Below are positions 31,776-46,700 of a stretch of 64,000 nt of DNA, in pieces; position 1 is the stretch's first letter; each line of letters starts with the position of its first letter. Source of the DNA: Blastomussa wellsi (taxonomy: Eukaryota > Cnidaria > Anthozoa > Scleractinia > Plerogyridae); assembly GCA_947652115.1 (NCBI GenBank), contig OX393561.1, forward strand, positions 37,610,686 through 37,674,685, written 5' to 3'. The notes below the pieces were generated by a model. It made no database searches. It saw nothing but the letters and a program-made list of their open reading frames with translations, and was not told where the DNA came from. The position numbers and the translations under genes are program-made.

Positions 31776-34700
31776 CTGAAATTCATACACGTGAAAACTC
31801 ACTAAAAGGACACAAGATAAATATAAATAATCGGATTGCAAAAATAACTGGACTGAAAATCACACAGTTCGTGAATTTTTTCAACGGGTGACGCCGCTCA
31901 ATCAAAATAGTGAGCACAAAAGTAAGAGCGCTCTGCTCGCGTGACGCTGCGACTTTTCTGTTTGTTTGCTAGTCTTTTTAGCAGATTTTCTCAGATCAAA
32001 AGCAAAAAGATTGTCCACAATTAATCATCAGGCTGTCTGTTAGTTAACATACGCCATGGTGCGCGTCAAACTGCACACGGCACATGACAATGACGCCAAT
32101 GAGAAGTAAAGAAACCAACTCATGCTATTTCATGGCAAAAACCGTCAGCCAGAAGCGATTTCCTGCAAGTGATACAAGTCACTCGTTCCGAGCCATTCGC
32201 ACGTTCCGCGATGTTTCTCGCGCTTGATTTCCAAGCGCGCGCGACTTCAAAACGATGTTTTTCAAATATCGATGCAAAGAAAAACCGAGCGACTTGGGGC
32301 AAGTCTAGAGCCTAGAGGGCCGTTATTTTATGTTGTTTTAAAGTCTCACAAAAAGGAGGTCACGGGCACCCTAGCTACGCACTTGCCCTGGTTGGGATGC
32401 TAGCCGGTACCAATGCTTTGCCGGTACCAATGCTTTGCCGGTACCAATTTATACACCTGGAGTAAGAGAGGCCCTACGAGAGCGAAGTGTCTTGCCCAAA
32501 AAAACAACAGAGTGATCCCGGCACAGGCTCACTCGAACCTGGACAGCTCGATCCAGAATCCAGTGTACGATAAAATTTAAAAGGTTCATTTCAGACATAT
32601 ATGGGATCATATTTTGCTGACATAAATGAAAGACCTGTTGCTAACGATGCATAAAAAAAGAGATATCTTCACGACTCACCAGTAAGTTAAGAAATATTAT
32701 CGGCATCATGAAGCAATAAGCAATGTAAAGGACGTACAACACCAGACCATTGCCGGCGCTGCCATGATAATTCAAAAGAATGTTGTCATATTGCAAGTTA
32801 TCCAGCATCATAAAGAAGGTGGCGGCGAACGATGACGCAATGTTTCTGAAGCGACGATTTCCGGAATTTACTGGATCTCCAGGATCCTGAAAACAATAGC
32901 AATCGGATGTTTGAAAACATGGTAGTAATACATAGGGGCGATTAGCCTTGTTAAAGAATTCGATAACGTCCTAGAAACCAGTCCCTCTTTGTTGGAAGGG
33001 TGGATAGCGTTGTCCACTATTTGAATAATTTAGCTTTTCCAAGCGTTTGGTGAGTGAGGAACAGCGCGGAGGAATTAAACGGCGAGCGAAAAAATAGGGC
33101 GGGGGAACCGATAGCCTGTAGCAGGCTATAAATGAATAATTATAATTTAGGATACAGGGCGGGGGTGCATCCCCCCCCACCCCTTCCCTGTCCTGAGATG
33201 ACCTGCAACTTTCTAATATAACTAGTATTCCGCTTACGTCACCCATCAATTACGTCATTCCTTAGTGGTGCACCCCCTCCTAACAAAAATCCTGGATCCG
33301 CCCCCGGGATAGGCCTAGGTCTATGATAAGAATTCTGATAATTGTCTGCGTACCAAGTTCCTTCGCACCTCATCGTGGTCAAAACACTAATTTAAATTTA
33401 AAGGTTTGTGTTAATTTCGTACGCTTTAGTAGATTACGTTTAATAACTTACGTCGTCAACTTTCGGCACAACGACATAAAGTGAGAATGCAAACGCGGCG
33501 AGAAGAATAAGTAGAATGACCATAACCTAAATGATTGAGAAAACAAAGTTTTGCAAATTGGCTACATGTTATCAGATATTTATATATGTATATAACTTTT
33601 TTTTCTTGAAAGCTTTATCAGTGGTTTCTTTTTTTCTTCTTCTTCTTTCTTCACGAAAAGCTTGGACACACTTTTTGGCTTTTTTAGCTCTCTTAGAAAA
33701 TCTGGTCTAAGGTTAGAAAATCTTGTCTAAGGCCGGTAGCCGCTCTGCGCCATAAGGCCTGCAGAAAACCGTGGAACATGTACTTCACCCAAGCACTTAC
33801 TGGATTTCTTGGTGGGTGGTGTGTAGGTTTTCTCCTGCTTCTGACGCAAGGAGTATAAAATGGACAGTTTAAAACGACTGGGGCGTCTTTTGGAAAGACA
33901 CTAAAGGCAAATAGTTAGGCACGAGTTTAAAAGACACTTAATAGTTAGACATTTTGAGGTGATCGAAACTATGTCCGGTTTGAAAAGAATGTAAGTTCAT
34001 TTTAAGTCTTTTATTACAGGTCACTTACCTTAGAAACTGTTTTAATAGTTTTAGTAATCATCACTATATATAAACCAACATAATTAAACCTGAAAGAGAG
34101 AATCGCAAGGGTTGTCAGCTAGCTACAAGGAGGCAAAGTTTTTCAATCAGATAAGAAAACTGGCCAAACAGGAAAAACCTGCCTGTCAAATAGCTAACAA
34201 GGTTACCAGCTAAACCTAAGTAATGAAATAAACCTTTGTAGTGTCTTTTTCCGGGAATTCTCAAAAAAATGTTTAAATATCCCAAACAATTTTCTAAATA
34301 TCTCGAAACATCGTCTAAATATCTCGAAATATCTCGTATTTCTGTTTCAAAAGTAAGCAGATTTTGAATCTCTTAGGCCAAAAACTCTCCCCAGCTAGTC
34401 AAGTGGGAAACCGCGTAGATTATTTCTAGCAAAAACTGAGTATTCTGTCACGAAAATAACGAGGAAAAGCAGGAAACAGCCAAATAAATAAATATCCCAA
34501 ACTTTTCCAAATATCTTAAAATTTTCTTCTAAATATTTCGGAAATTTCTAAATATCTCAAAAAAAATATCCGGATATTTGTGTAAAGGCTTAATTAAAAC
34601 TCGCTATCATGAAATGTTGTAAAAGGCTTACTTGCTAATATACTGCAGCAATACAATCCACACAAGAAAAACGCAAATTCCCATTTCAGAAATATCTTGA

Positions 34701-37700
34701 GACCGCGGTCGGACGAGCGTGACAAGAGTCAAAACGTACAGCGTGACTTCCAGCCAGTTGTTGAGAGTAAACAGGTATTTTACGCCCTAATTAGGATAGA
34801 GACAAAGAGGGTACAGTCAGCTAATCTCATGACCAGACCTCCATCGTCAAACGGTCGAACCTGTCATGGCAGGAGCAGAAGCAGACTCGTACCCAGTCGC
34901 AAATTAGGGGTGCTGGGGCCGAGAGAAGATTGAATACTAGTAAGGTTACACGCGGGGTTTTTTACCCTTCCCATAAAAAACCGCGCGCCTCAGTCTTCCC
35001 TAGTATCCAATCCTCCCTCATTCCCTGAACCAGTAAATAGCGACTGGGTAGGAGTCTGGAGCACAAGTGTCCATTTAAAAAGAGGTGTTCGCTTACGGGA
35101 GTATAAAATACGCTGTCTACAGTTTGTTGTGTCGTAATCTCGAAGGGTAGCGAGCCATTCATGTAAGACCTTGCGACAGCTGCTACCAGTCCCCGTTACG
35201 AGGTATTGTCTCAATCGATGGTCTCGTATTAAAGAACAATTGAATTTCGAATTGACGTAGTTACCTCATCGAACATCTGAAAGACTTCTTTAGCCAGATT
35301 GTAACCGCAAGCAATTATGAGGAACACTGCTACAGTTGCATGAATCCAGCTGTCCTCAAAACACAACGCAATCAGTGGCTTAGTTCCCTGTCAGAAAAGT
35401 AGAAAAGTCGGTGATTAATACCGCCTCTTTTGCAAATTCGATTTTTTTTCAGGAGTTTTTTTGTCTTTAGGTTTTGTTTAAAAACTTTTAACTCCGCTTT
35501 CTGTAGCAGAAAGAAGCAACCATAGACTGCGATAAACTATGATAGCCCATAACGAGTCACTTCCCCAGCATTCCGTCAGGTTGACACCAGGGTGGAGAGA
35601 GGCACTGTGAGAGTAAAGTTTATTGTGCAAGAACACAACACAATGGCCCCCCTCCCGGGAGAGATGGGTTACTCCCTTATATAGGCTGTACGGGGACGTG
35701 CTGCTGGATAGGGTATGGTTTTTGACCCCCGCACCCCCCGGAGTTCAACGTACTAACCATTAGGCCATCTTGCATGCCTCCCGGTTAAAAACATACAAGC
35801 TATTATTGAGGGTCTGTAAAGTGTTTCAATTGTTCAATTGAAAGATACTTACTCCTTCCTCTTTGGCATCCACTTGTTTTTTCATTGTTATCATCAGCAG
35901 CAACACAAACAAAATGTAAACGCACTGGTTCAACAATGCGCACACTAGACCAAACTTTCGCCTGTAGAATCAACAAGCATTTAAGAGAACAAAAGTTTAA
36001 TTAATAAATTAACAATTAAAAAGGCCTCTTGGCGACTAGAAAAAATGCCAGTCACTGCCACAAATAAAACCAAAACTTCGAATTTTTTTTTTTGTTTTCG
36101 AAAGGCACTACTGCATGTACATTGACTAAATAATGAAAATTATACCATTTGATATCCATGAGAACTGAACACAGAGTATGTGTAAGACATTGAAGTCGCT
36201 GATATTTCACCATTGTCTGTAGACAATAAAAGAAGTTGAAATTTATATTAGGCCCTTTGAGAAGGTTCCTTGAAGCTGGAAGCCAAACATACAATACTTT
36301 AACCCCTTTACAAGAATTTATGAGGGTCGCGGGTAAGTTGTCGCGAGTCGCGGGTCCAGAAAATTGTCGCGGGTCCAAAAATGTAACATCTATCGTAAAA
36401 ATTGAACTTTTATTAGTTTAACCTGATAACAAATAATTAGCTCATAACAAATTTCAAATTGTAATTGCTTAAGTGCAATTGCTAAAATTGCTTATTGTGA
36501 TTGCTAAAATTAGTTGAACCTGATAACAAATTGTAATATAAACCAACCTTAACCCTAACCCCAATCCTCGACATAATTTTCTGGACCCTGACTCGACCCC
36601 AGTCGTCTCCTGTGAGAAAATAGCAAGACGCGATGTCTGATAAGAGACGACTGGGGACGAGTCAGTTCTGGACCCGTTTCAATTTACCCGCGACCCGCCA
36701 CAATTTACCGACATAATTTTCTAGAAACGCGACCCGCGGCGTTTAGATTGTTACCCTCTTTACTGCCAAGAGTTTAAGAAAATGTATTACTCTATATGAA
36801 ATATTGAACATCTTACATGAAGAGCGCTAAGCGACTCCCTAGCATTCTTTTCTTTTCGCTTTTCGTCTGGCATTCCTTGAATGAACCGAAGATCGTATGA
36901 AACCTGAAAAACATAACGAAAAACATTTTCATAATATAATTGCTAAAAATAGTCTACTATTAGTATTTCTTCATATTTTTTGCGGCCTGCGAAATCAAGC
37001 CTGCTAGCGATATTTCCGCGACCAAAAGAGATGCTCTCGAAGGCTAAACGCATTATTTAAAGGCTAAAATAAAACAGAAATGACACTAATCAATTTACCT
37101 TGTAATTTTCGTCCTCTGGATCACCTTCTTGGACAATACAGCGATCGAGAAATTTCTACAAAGAATTGTCAAATGAACCCATGTATTTTAAATCCCTTGT
37201 ATCATCAGCTTTCCTTCTCTCTGGAATAACTGTTGTAAATGGAACAATAACTGCAAAGTGGATAACTGCTAAAGCTTTTAAAGTTTCCCATACTTGATGT
37301 TTAATTTTGTCACCCTAGTGTATCTGATTTGAAACCAAAAACATTGTACACACATGGTCTATATTGTTTCGCAAGAAGATCTGAGATATGTCCAGGATTG
37401 AAGGCAATTACTATATAAGATAGCGAAATTTCACAGAATTTGCCAAAAGAAATGTCAAGACAGTTCAAGGGGGACCCTCGACGAAACTGTGAATTTAACT
37501 AAAATTTCGAATTTTACGAAAATTACTAAACTCGCGAAATTTCGCGGATTGCGAAAACTACTATAATCTCAAAACTTTGCAGAATTTGCAAGAGAAATGT
37601 CAAGACAGTGGAAAGAGGTCCCTCCACGAAACTGCGAATTTTATGATAATTACTAAAATCACAAAATTTCGCAGAATTCGCAAAAGACATGTCAAGACAA

Positions 37701-40700
37701 TTAGCGAAAAGATATGTCAAGAATGTTCAAGGAGGGCCCTCGACGAAACAGCGAATTTAACTAAAATTGCAAATTTTAAGATTGAAATCAGTAAAATCCG
37801 CAATTGCGTTCAATCCAGGACATAAGTGGAAGATCTGCACGTGCCAAGGCCTTCGACAGTAGCGCTTTGCTCTCAGGCATTCTTTAGGTTTCCGATACTT
37901 AAGGTTATTCCATATTTGGTACACCTGAATAATTACTTTTAATTAATAAGATTTAATAATTAGATGATTAGAAGATTCAACATGGCTACCTTGGCTACTT
38001 CGGGCATATGTTGAACCAGGAGCTGGATCTGGGTATGCGAGCCGTGAGTCGTGCTTCGAAGGACTTCTTTCCACCTAAAAAATGAGGTAACCTTGCCAAA
38101 TAAATCGGTTTTCTACTTGAATTTAAGAAGAGCAGCCAAAGGGCTCATAACGTCGTCAGTTATCTTCGGATTCTCTGTCAGGAAGCTCCTGGGTGTGTTA
38201 CTGACCTCGCCTGGGTGTGATGCAGCGACCCTCCCATGCAGCATTTTTTACGGTTGCCTTGTCAGTTCACCTACCATTTACACTCCCGAATGGCTACTAT
38301 TATGATAAACTGTTTTATGAAACACATAGTCTAACATGCTCACCATTAGAAAGCGTGTCTCCTGGAGCGGATTTGTTGAATGCAAGATTGATTAATGCAG
38401 GATTTAAGTGAATTATAATTTCAATTTTTATTTTCCGTGAGATTTTATGTTAATATTTTTCTGTTCTACAGTTTTGACGGCGAATAAGCGCAAACTTTAC
38501 GAAACATAAGTATTAAAAAAACTATTACACAAGATAAATTGAATCCTTGATGAACTTAATTTAATTCGGGCTTAGCGCTGACCGACTTTCGAACAGCCAA
38601 GATTTGACGTCCGAGGGTGCAATTGGAAAGATTACGAAAACAACAAAAACAACAAGGTAGTTTACCTTCTGTGTTCAACTATCGCCATAGCAACGGCCTC
38701 TTGCCTTGCCTCGATGGCAATATCCAAGATGTTCTGGTTTCTCTCGTTCACTGAGACAAGTTGTTCCGATTTGGAAAGCAGGTATTTCAGGATTTCTGCG
38801 TGGCCGCCCTTAGCAGTCATGTGAAGGGCCGTATTCTGTAAGAGAATCGAAATAAAACTGTCTTTGCCACACAGCACTGATGCAGGGTATTCTTTCGAGA
38901 AATGACATAAATTTTAGCGTTCAACTCTTCCCCACTCAACATATGATGTCACTACGAGTATTACCACGGATGGGAACAAGTAATTAAGTGTAAGCAACGC
39001 AAAGTGCCTTGCTCACAGCTAGAATCCCATGTACCGGGATTCGGGACAATTGCCGAGTCAGGTAGCTTAACATACGTACCTGGTTTTTGTCAGTTATATG
39101 AAGGCACTCTGGTTTACTGGCCAGAATAAGCTCAGCAGATCTTTTAGATCCTTTTAGCGCAGCATAATGCAAGGGCGTTTGACCGTGTACGTCACTAGAG
39201 AGAAAATATAAAGTGTGCTCAAAAACTGAGTGGTCTGTAAAATTGAAAATCCCCATGATAGCAGAAAAGCATTTAGTTTAATTTTTCTTGGATTAGATGT
39301 GCAATTTATATGGTGTAGTCAGAGGAACAAGAATAAATGTGTTTAAATCTAGTATACTGAACTCTGTTCTGTTACATTATATTTAGTATGTTTGCTACAG
39401 GGTCGGGAAACAATATCTTTATTCAAGAATAAGTGTGGGGTTTCAACTACACAAATGTTATTTTGTCTTTTGATCTTTCCCTCTCCATCCCGCCTACGTT
39501 ATATGTGAACCTCTAACAAAACCTGACCATATTTATACCAACATTACCTCATGTGCTAGAGAAGTAGAGATTTGAACTTAAAAGTCATAAGGCAGTTTAC
39601 ATTCTTCCAATTAATAGCCAGCCATAGCACTGGGCGAGAAAGGAAAAATGAGGGGTGGGGAGGACCCCCAACTATCCTTCCTTCCCAGACCCCTTCACTG
39701 CCATTTTTGCCTTGAATTTTTTTCGCCACTAATCCAGAGCCTGGAAAAGGCTGACGGCGGTGTGAAATAATCAGTCGAATCTCCCTCACCTGTCAATTTT
39801 GCCTCCTTTTTTTAGGAAAAACTCGACCAGTTCTTCGTGTCCTTGCTGTGCGGCGAGATGAAGAGGCGTTCTCTCGTAAACATCATTAGCGTTCACCGTT
39901 CTCTTCCCGCGTCCATCCATCAGTTTCTTAGCAACGGATATACATCCGTACCTGTTACAAACACAATGTTTTTCACGTTTCGGACTATACACCTTATTCC
40001 AAAATGGCCGCTTATTTATGCACATACAAATTGCCCTTTTTGCCTCGTTCACGATAAACTATTCTTTTGATTTTTGAGCTTAAAAACGAAGCAAGAAGGG
40101 CTAATTTGAATAGAAACAAAAGAATACTAAGATGGTAGCCATTTTGGAATAAGGTGTATTGCGCGCACCTAGTCCTGGAACGGAATGAAGATTAATTAAA
40201 TGGTTAGGAACACAACGGCGTCGGACATTTCTTCTTGCGAACTAGGAGCTCGTTGGCAAGATATGCGTGAGTATAGAAATGCTCTTGCTGTTTTTGGAGC
40301 TGTTCTGTGCTTTGTGCCAGCCGTTCTGTTCATTGTAGGGAACACACTTTTGCTCGTCGTTATCGTGAAATCTCCAGGGTTTTTCCCAAGGCGTGCTGCG
40401 ATCTTATTCTCTTCGAAATTTAGTAAGTTTATTTTCCATGCACGGTATAGAATCATAAAATGGTTGCACAACCCTTTGCCGTAATATACCAAGGAATATT
40501 CCACTTTTCACTTGTATTTTCTTCGTACACTCACTCGCCATTCCAAGAAAATATGTGAAACGTGGGATATATATTCCATATTAGTATAAATCTGCTAGCT
40601 TTCTATCACGAATGCTGTTCTCTGATTGTCTACACTACTCACTATCTATTCTGTTTTAGTATCACCCAACTAGTGGACTAATGCAAATCATGCATTTTAA

Positions 40701-43700
40701 TTGGCTACGCTACTAGAGGACTATCAGTAAAAGTCCTCGAGTCGCAATCAAGCGTGACGCTTTCGTTCGTTTTATTCCCAAATAAATATTTCTTCAACTT
40801 GCATTTGTTAACTTTATTAGACTGGTTGGGTGATAATAAACCAATTAGATCCTTCGCCCTCAAGGGCCACGGGTGACTAGCCCATAGACCCCTTTCAAAA
40901 ATGGCGTCCGCATTTGAATGCCGATACTTATACATCCTAAGCCTCAAATTCACGTATAAAATCCTTCATCTTTAAACATCTACACTAGGCTAAGGATGTA
41001 TAAAGAATTGTTATTCAAATTTGGGCGCCATTTATGCCAGGTATAGAACGTGAGTAGCGGTTGTCAACAAAATGGCGGCCGCTTATTCGAGTTTTTGAAG
41101 TGTTTGTTTGAAGTGGTGTCTGTGAAGAAGGTTTGGATGATTATGTTGTTAAGTTTTGAAATTCAAGAAGATTTATAATAAAACAATTAGATTATTCGCT
41201 CTCGATGTTCTATCTCGTGATACTTGATTCGTGCTTCACCCTCCTCAACTATCACGAGATAGAAATCTGAAGCTCATGCATAATCTAATTTTTAAGTATA
41301 ACCACAAGCGAATATGATAAGTATAACACACAAGCACAAGAACAAGGAATGAAAAAAATTGATTTTCTCTCGCTTGCGCTTGCATTTCCAAGCATTTGTA
41401 TAAACTCTGTACTTGCGCTTATCCTTGGGTATTAGTAGTATAGTCAGTATAGTAGGGTACCTGGCAGCAATGTGCAACGGCGTCTCTCCCGCACTATTTG
41501 TTATAGTAGCTCCTGCGCGGTATTTCATCAGTATAATGGAAGCGTCCTGAATTCAAGAAAAAAGGCATTTTTAAGATTGGCATTCGCGACTGCACAGCTG
41601 AGGAAATATTTCTACTGGCGAGCGCACGCGCAACTTACCTTCACGCAACCTTTACACGCCGCATAGTGAAGTGGAGTGTTTCCAAGGCGATCCTTCGCGC
41701 GAATAAGAGAATTAGCTTTCACGTCCTGAGTGGAAATGACAACACTGGCGATTAAACCCGTATTCAAAAAATTGATAAATAACGATATTCAGAGAGGAAA
41801 CATCGGGCTTAGCTGGTTTTCAGGGGGTTGCTCTGACCAAATCGAATTTAGAAATGTTGGTCTTCGACAGTTTTGAGGAGGGAGGAAAAGAGAGAAGGCC
41901 CTCTCCCCGCTGTTTTTGAGGTGAGGGAGTGGCTGTACGCAGGCTAAGTAAAACCGGATAACTTGGAGAAAAACCTTTGGAATTAAGCGCAAACCAACAA
42001 CAAGCTCAACTCGCATATAATGCTGGCCCCGGAAATTGAACTCGGGCCACATTGGTGGGATGCAAGTGCTCTCACCACTGCGCCATTCTCACTCCCCACA
42101 AACTGCTTTTATCACTTCATGGATAGCTTAACGAGGCAAGGTCGATGCTGAACAGAAATTTTCAATTTCATAACGATAAAATTCAAAACTATCGAGTTTT
42201 TCTCGCTGTGGAATGTTCGGTTACCAATTAGTTATTTTCTCGCAACATCGTTAGCCTGTTACTAACCGAGCGCGAGGGCCGTACTGGGGAATATTGGCTC
42301 GAGGTCGTGGAAGTACGGTCCGAGCGCAGCGAGGTCCGTACAAAAACGACCGAGAGTCAATATTCCCCAATACGGCTCGAGCAAGCTAGGTTAGTAAGTA
42401 GTTTATTATTTGGCACTCGGGTCGTGCATGCTTGTTAAAAACTGTCGCACTTTCGGTGACTTGAATTCAGAGGTTTTCCGCCGTAACGTGTTTTGATGCT
42501 ACGAACAACTCCAAAAGAACAAGCTACGACGATTTTTAAAACATTCGTTTTCTTTCCGCAATTATAGTTGCAAAATTTAAATTATCCAACTTTACAAAAA
42601 AATTACGCGGCTAAGAACCGTTTCCATAGCAAAATCCCGAACAAGAAAGAACCAATCAGAACGCTCGGATTTTCCTTGCCATATAATAAAGGAAAGTAAT
42701 TACATGTGTAATTGCTTTCGCTTGTATGGGGAGTGTATGTATGTCTGCCTTGAATTCCTGCCTGTCTGTCTGTCTATCTGTCTGTCTCTCTATCTCTCAA
42801 CCTCGTTCTAAATCGGTCAGTCTGTGCGTGTGTTTGTTTGTTTGTTTGATGGCTTGTTTGCTTGCCTGCTTGTTTGTTTGTTGGCTGATAGGCGGAAATT
42901 TTGTAAATGGTGATGAAGAAGAAGGGTTATTCCCAACAAGTTAGCGTTCGTTTTTGTGAACTGAACAAAAGGAAATTTTCACCATTATTTTTACATTTTT
43001 TTATATTATTGTTTTCAACATGTCGAGTATCAACAAGATTTTTGCTACCTCGCGGTCTTAAAAGCAACACAAATGTCAGTGTTGACAGTGAAGACGATAT
43101 CAAAGCCCTACTTCTTCACTGCCAAGGCCACGTTCACAGTGTAGTGTTATGCTGACCTATATGTTAATACGAACCTTTAAGATTTCCTTGACAATATCAG
43201 AACTCCCAATAGCGTAGTGCAAAACTGTCTTGTTCTCCGAGTCTCTGACATCCACATTTGCTCTGTTCTCAAGCAGAACTTTGGCAGTCTCGTAGCAGTT
43301 GCATTGTGCCGCCAACATCACCGGCGTTCTTCCCTCATAATCTGTTGTATTAATCTGATCCACGTCCTGCAAACCACAAAACAATGAAGAAGTCTGTTTG
43401 CAGGCCGATAGGTGACTTGTCATTTTAGCTTGCAACCGTAGCAAAGAAGAGGTGCCGATTTAAGATAATATTAACGAGTTTACCAAAATTTGAGCGTACC
43501 TGTTTGAGAAGATATGAAATCACTTCAGCATGGTTTGATTGAGCGGCCCTTTTGAACAAGACAAGGATAGCGACGTCAAGGGGTAGGTAATTACAAACTC
43601 CACTGTTTGAGTTAACACCACTTAACAATTAGATTATGAGCTCGAGATTTCTGACGTGATAGTTGATGAGACCGAATTGTTTTAGTAAAAATCGTAATAA

Positions 43701-46700
43701 ACGAATCATGTGTCGGTGAAAAAGTTCTAAATCTTCCTTCGAAACTTCGCTAAAGCGCGAAGACGTCACCATTTCGAAGACGACCTTTAACCACTGCACT
43801 CTAATGGCTGAAAGTGTGCAGTAGCTCAGCCAATCAGACTGCGGCATTTGCATTAGTATACTAGTAGATTTTTACTAATAACAATTAGTTGCACACTTCA
43901 TACACCGGACCTACTCTCTTTACCGAACTGGCCCCACTGCCCCTCTCCAATATTCCTCGATGCAATTCTTTTCACGGAAACTAGCAAACCAACGCTGAGA
44001 GACAGGCCTGATAGACGTGGATTTATCTTTCCCAAACACGTGTCATCTATTATAATTTGTGGGAAAACAACCCACAATTCCCAAACGGAGGGCTGACACT
44101 CGAAACGCCTGGGCTTAAAACGGCGGGCATTCGCAATTTACAAGATCTTACAAGTTGATAACTAATTATTAGATAGATATAAAATCATGCGAAAATTTTA
44201 CTGTATTGGACAATTATTCTGAATATCGATCGTGGAAATGAGAAAAACTTTGAAACTTTGAAAGGCCACTATACGAAAAAAAACCTCATCGAGAGAACAA
44301 AACATTGTTTAGAAAAGGTAATCACAAAAACTGTTGTTTTGTTTTTATTTTTTCTTCATTTAAATTTGTGCACATTTTATAAATGTCTTACTTGTGAATT
44401 GGCAACATTCCATCTTGATCTGGAGGTGGGTCCAAGATGAACGCCACAGCCTTCATAAGAATATCCAGGATGTCCATATACCCGTATGAGGAAGCCAGAT
44501 GGACAGCCGTGCTGCCGTCAGATGACTGTAATGAAAATGGATTCCATCTATGAAAATAACTAAATGTATACTGAAGTTGACTCTTACCCAAAACTAAATT
44601 AGTTATCTGGCGATATTATTGTCTCGACTGGTTGATTTCTATGAGCGTACTTTTATTTTTCTGTAATAATTGTACAGCTATTTATGTTTAGTTTTCTGTT
44701 TACAGTGTACAATAAACTTGAACCAGAAGCCTATCACTTGAACTTATAGCTTGTATACAGCCAACCACAGCACGCCCACCAAAAAGTCCGTCGTTCTTAC
44801 AAAGTACTGGGCATGAGGGGAAGAAGGCTGGGGCGAGGAACAGAATTTTAAAGTTCTCAATGAACTTGTATCCATTTCTTATAATATAATTATAGACCGT
44901 GAGCAAGGTGAGTTCTGACCTTCACTGTGTTTGGCACTGCTCCTTCATCCAGACAAAGCTCAACAACCTGTTACGGAACGAAAGTAAGGTCTTAACAGCA
45001 AATCTGTTTGCAATATTAACATGGCGGTAAAAGCTATCGACAAAAATAGCTTTTAAAGGATTTATTGGACTTTACCGTCCGTAAATGGTTGGTCAAATGA
45101 TCTTACTACCAAAATACATAGGGGGGGAGGGTGGCAATGGGCCTGTGTTTCTAGTGTGTAGTGAATTAAACATGTGGTATACATTTTTCTTATCAACGTT
45201 AAGGAGGATTTCTAGACGTCAGTGAAGGAAAGAATTTACACTATGCTATTTTTAATGCTTCCAATAAAAACAGGGCCTTTTCAGTGTATTTTACAATTAA
45301 GACCTGCCTGTGTTTCTAGTGTGTAGTGAATTAAACACCAGGTATATATTTTTCTCATCAACGTTAAGGAGGATTTCTAGACGTCAGTGAAGGAAAGAAT
45401 TTACACTATGCTATTTTTTAATGCTTCCAATAAAGACAGGCCCTTTTCAGTGTATTTTACAATTAAGACCTGCCTGTGTTTCTAGTGTGTAGTGAATTAA
45501 ACACCAGGTATATATTTTTCTCATCAACGTTAAGGAGGATTTCTAGACATCAGTGAAGGAAAGAATTTACACTATGCTATTTTTTAATGCTTCCAATAAA
45601 GACAGACCCTTTTCAGTGTATTTTACAATTAAGACCTGCCTGTGTTTCTAGTGTGTAGTGAATTAAACACCAGGCATATATTTTTCTCATCAACGTTAAG
45701 GAGGATTTCTAGACGTCAGTGAAGGAAAGAATTTACACTATGCTATTTTTTCATGCTTCCAATAAAGACAGGCCCTTTTCAGTGTATTTTACAATTAAGA
45801 CCTGCCTGTGTTTCTAGTGTGTAGTGAATTAAACACCAGGTATATATTTTTCTCATCAACGTTAAGGAGGATTTCTAGACGTCAGTGAAGGAAAGAATTT
45901 ACACTATGCTATTTTTTCATGCTTCCAATTAATAAAGACAGGCCCTTTTCAGTGTATTTTACAATTAAGACGTTGTGTACCTTGGCCACTCCACTTTCCA
46001 CCGCCAGATGAAGCAGTGTGCTATCAGTGTTATCAACATGAAGAAGAACATCGTCTCGTGGAATTCCCTGGCCTTTAGCTGCAATAAAAGTCAAAATTTC
46101 AAATGGGTGACGCTGTACCATTGGACTGATCTGAAGCCTATACCGCTGCATTCTCGCAATATGAGGCTCGCGTGTAAACCATAGAACAAACTACGTGAAT
46201 TGGGACCTTCGGTTACGGACTCGACTTTCAAGACAAGGGCTTATTATTTCACTCCAACCTCGTATGGAGTCTCCTTTTCAGTTGGCCAACAATAGGAAGG
46301 AGTGAGGTCTCTAGCAACGTAACTGGATTGTAACTCGCCCGAAAGTCGTACTCGTAATGCGACCTGTGAGTGATAAAAGCCGATGAAAGATCCATTTAGT
46401 CATCACGTTTTCATAATAAGCGCATCCTGGATGAAAAAAGGATGAAAGCCAAATTGTAAACAGAGTTTTCGAAAAGTGTGACCAATATTATTTACTCGAA
46501 GGCCAAACAAGTTGATCGTAAAGGCAAAATGCTATTTATTCTTGAAGTTGCTCACCGTAATGGAACAAGCAAACCATGACGTCATAGCATCCGTGCAAAG
46601 CAGCATGCGCAATGGGCGTCATGTTTTTATGATCACGTGCCAGAATCTTGGCATGATGCTGTAACTATGGAAGAGAGAAAGTACAAATTTCTGACATTCT

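Noticed and set aside
42033..42085. Functional tRNA gene on the minus strand
   Set aside because: A- and B-boxes are present but no complete cloverleaf or acceptor stem can be drawn, and it continues into a SINE body.
45143..45972. CRISPR-like array
   Set aside because: Units are direct 166-bp tandem repeats without unique spacers, in an animal intron.
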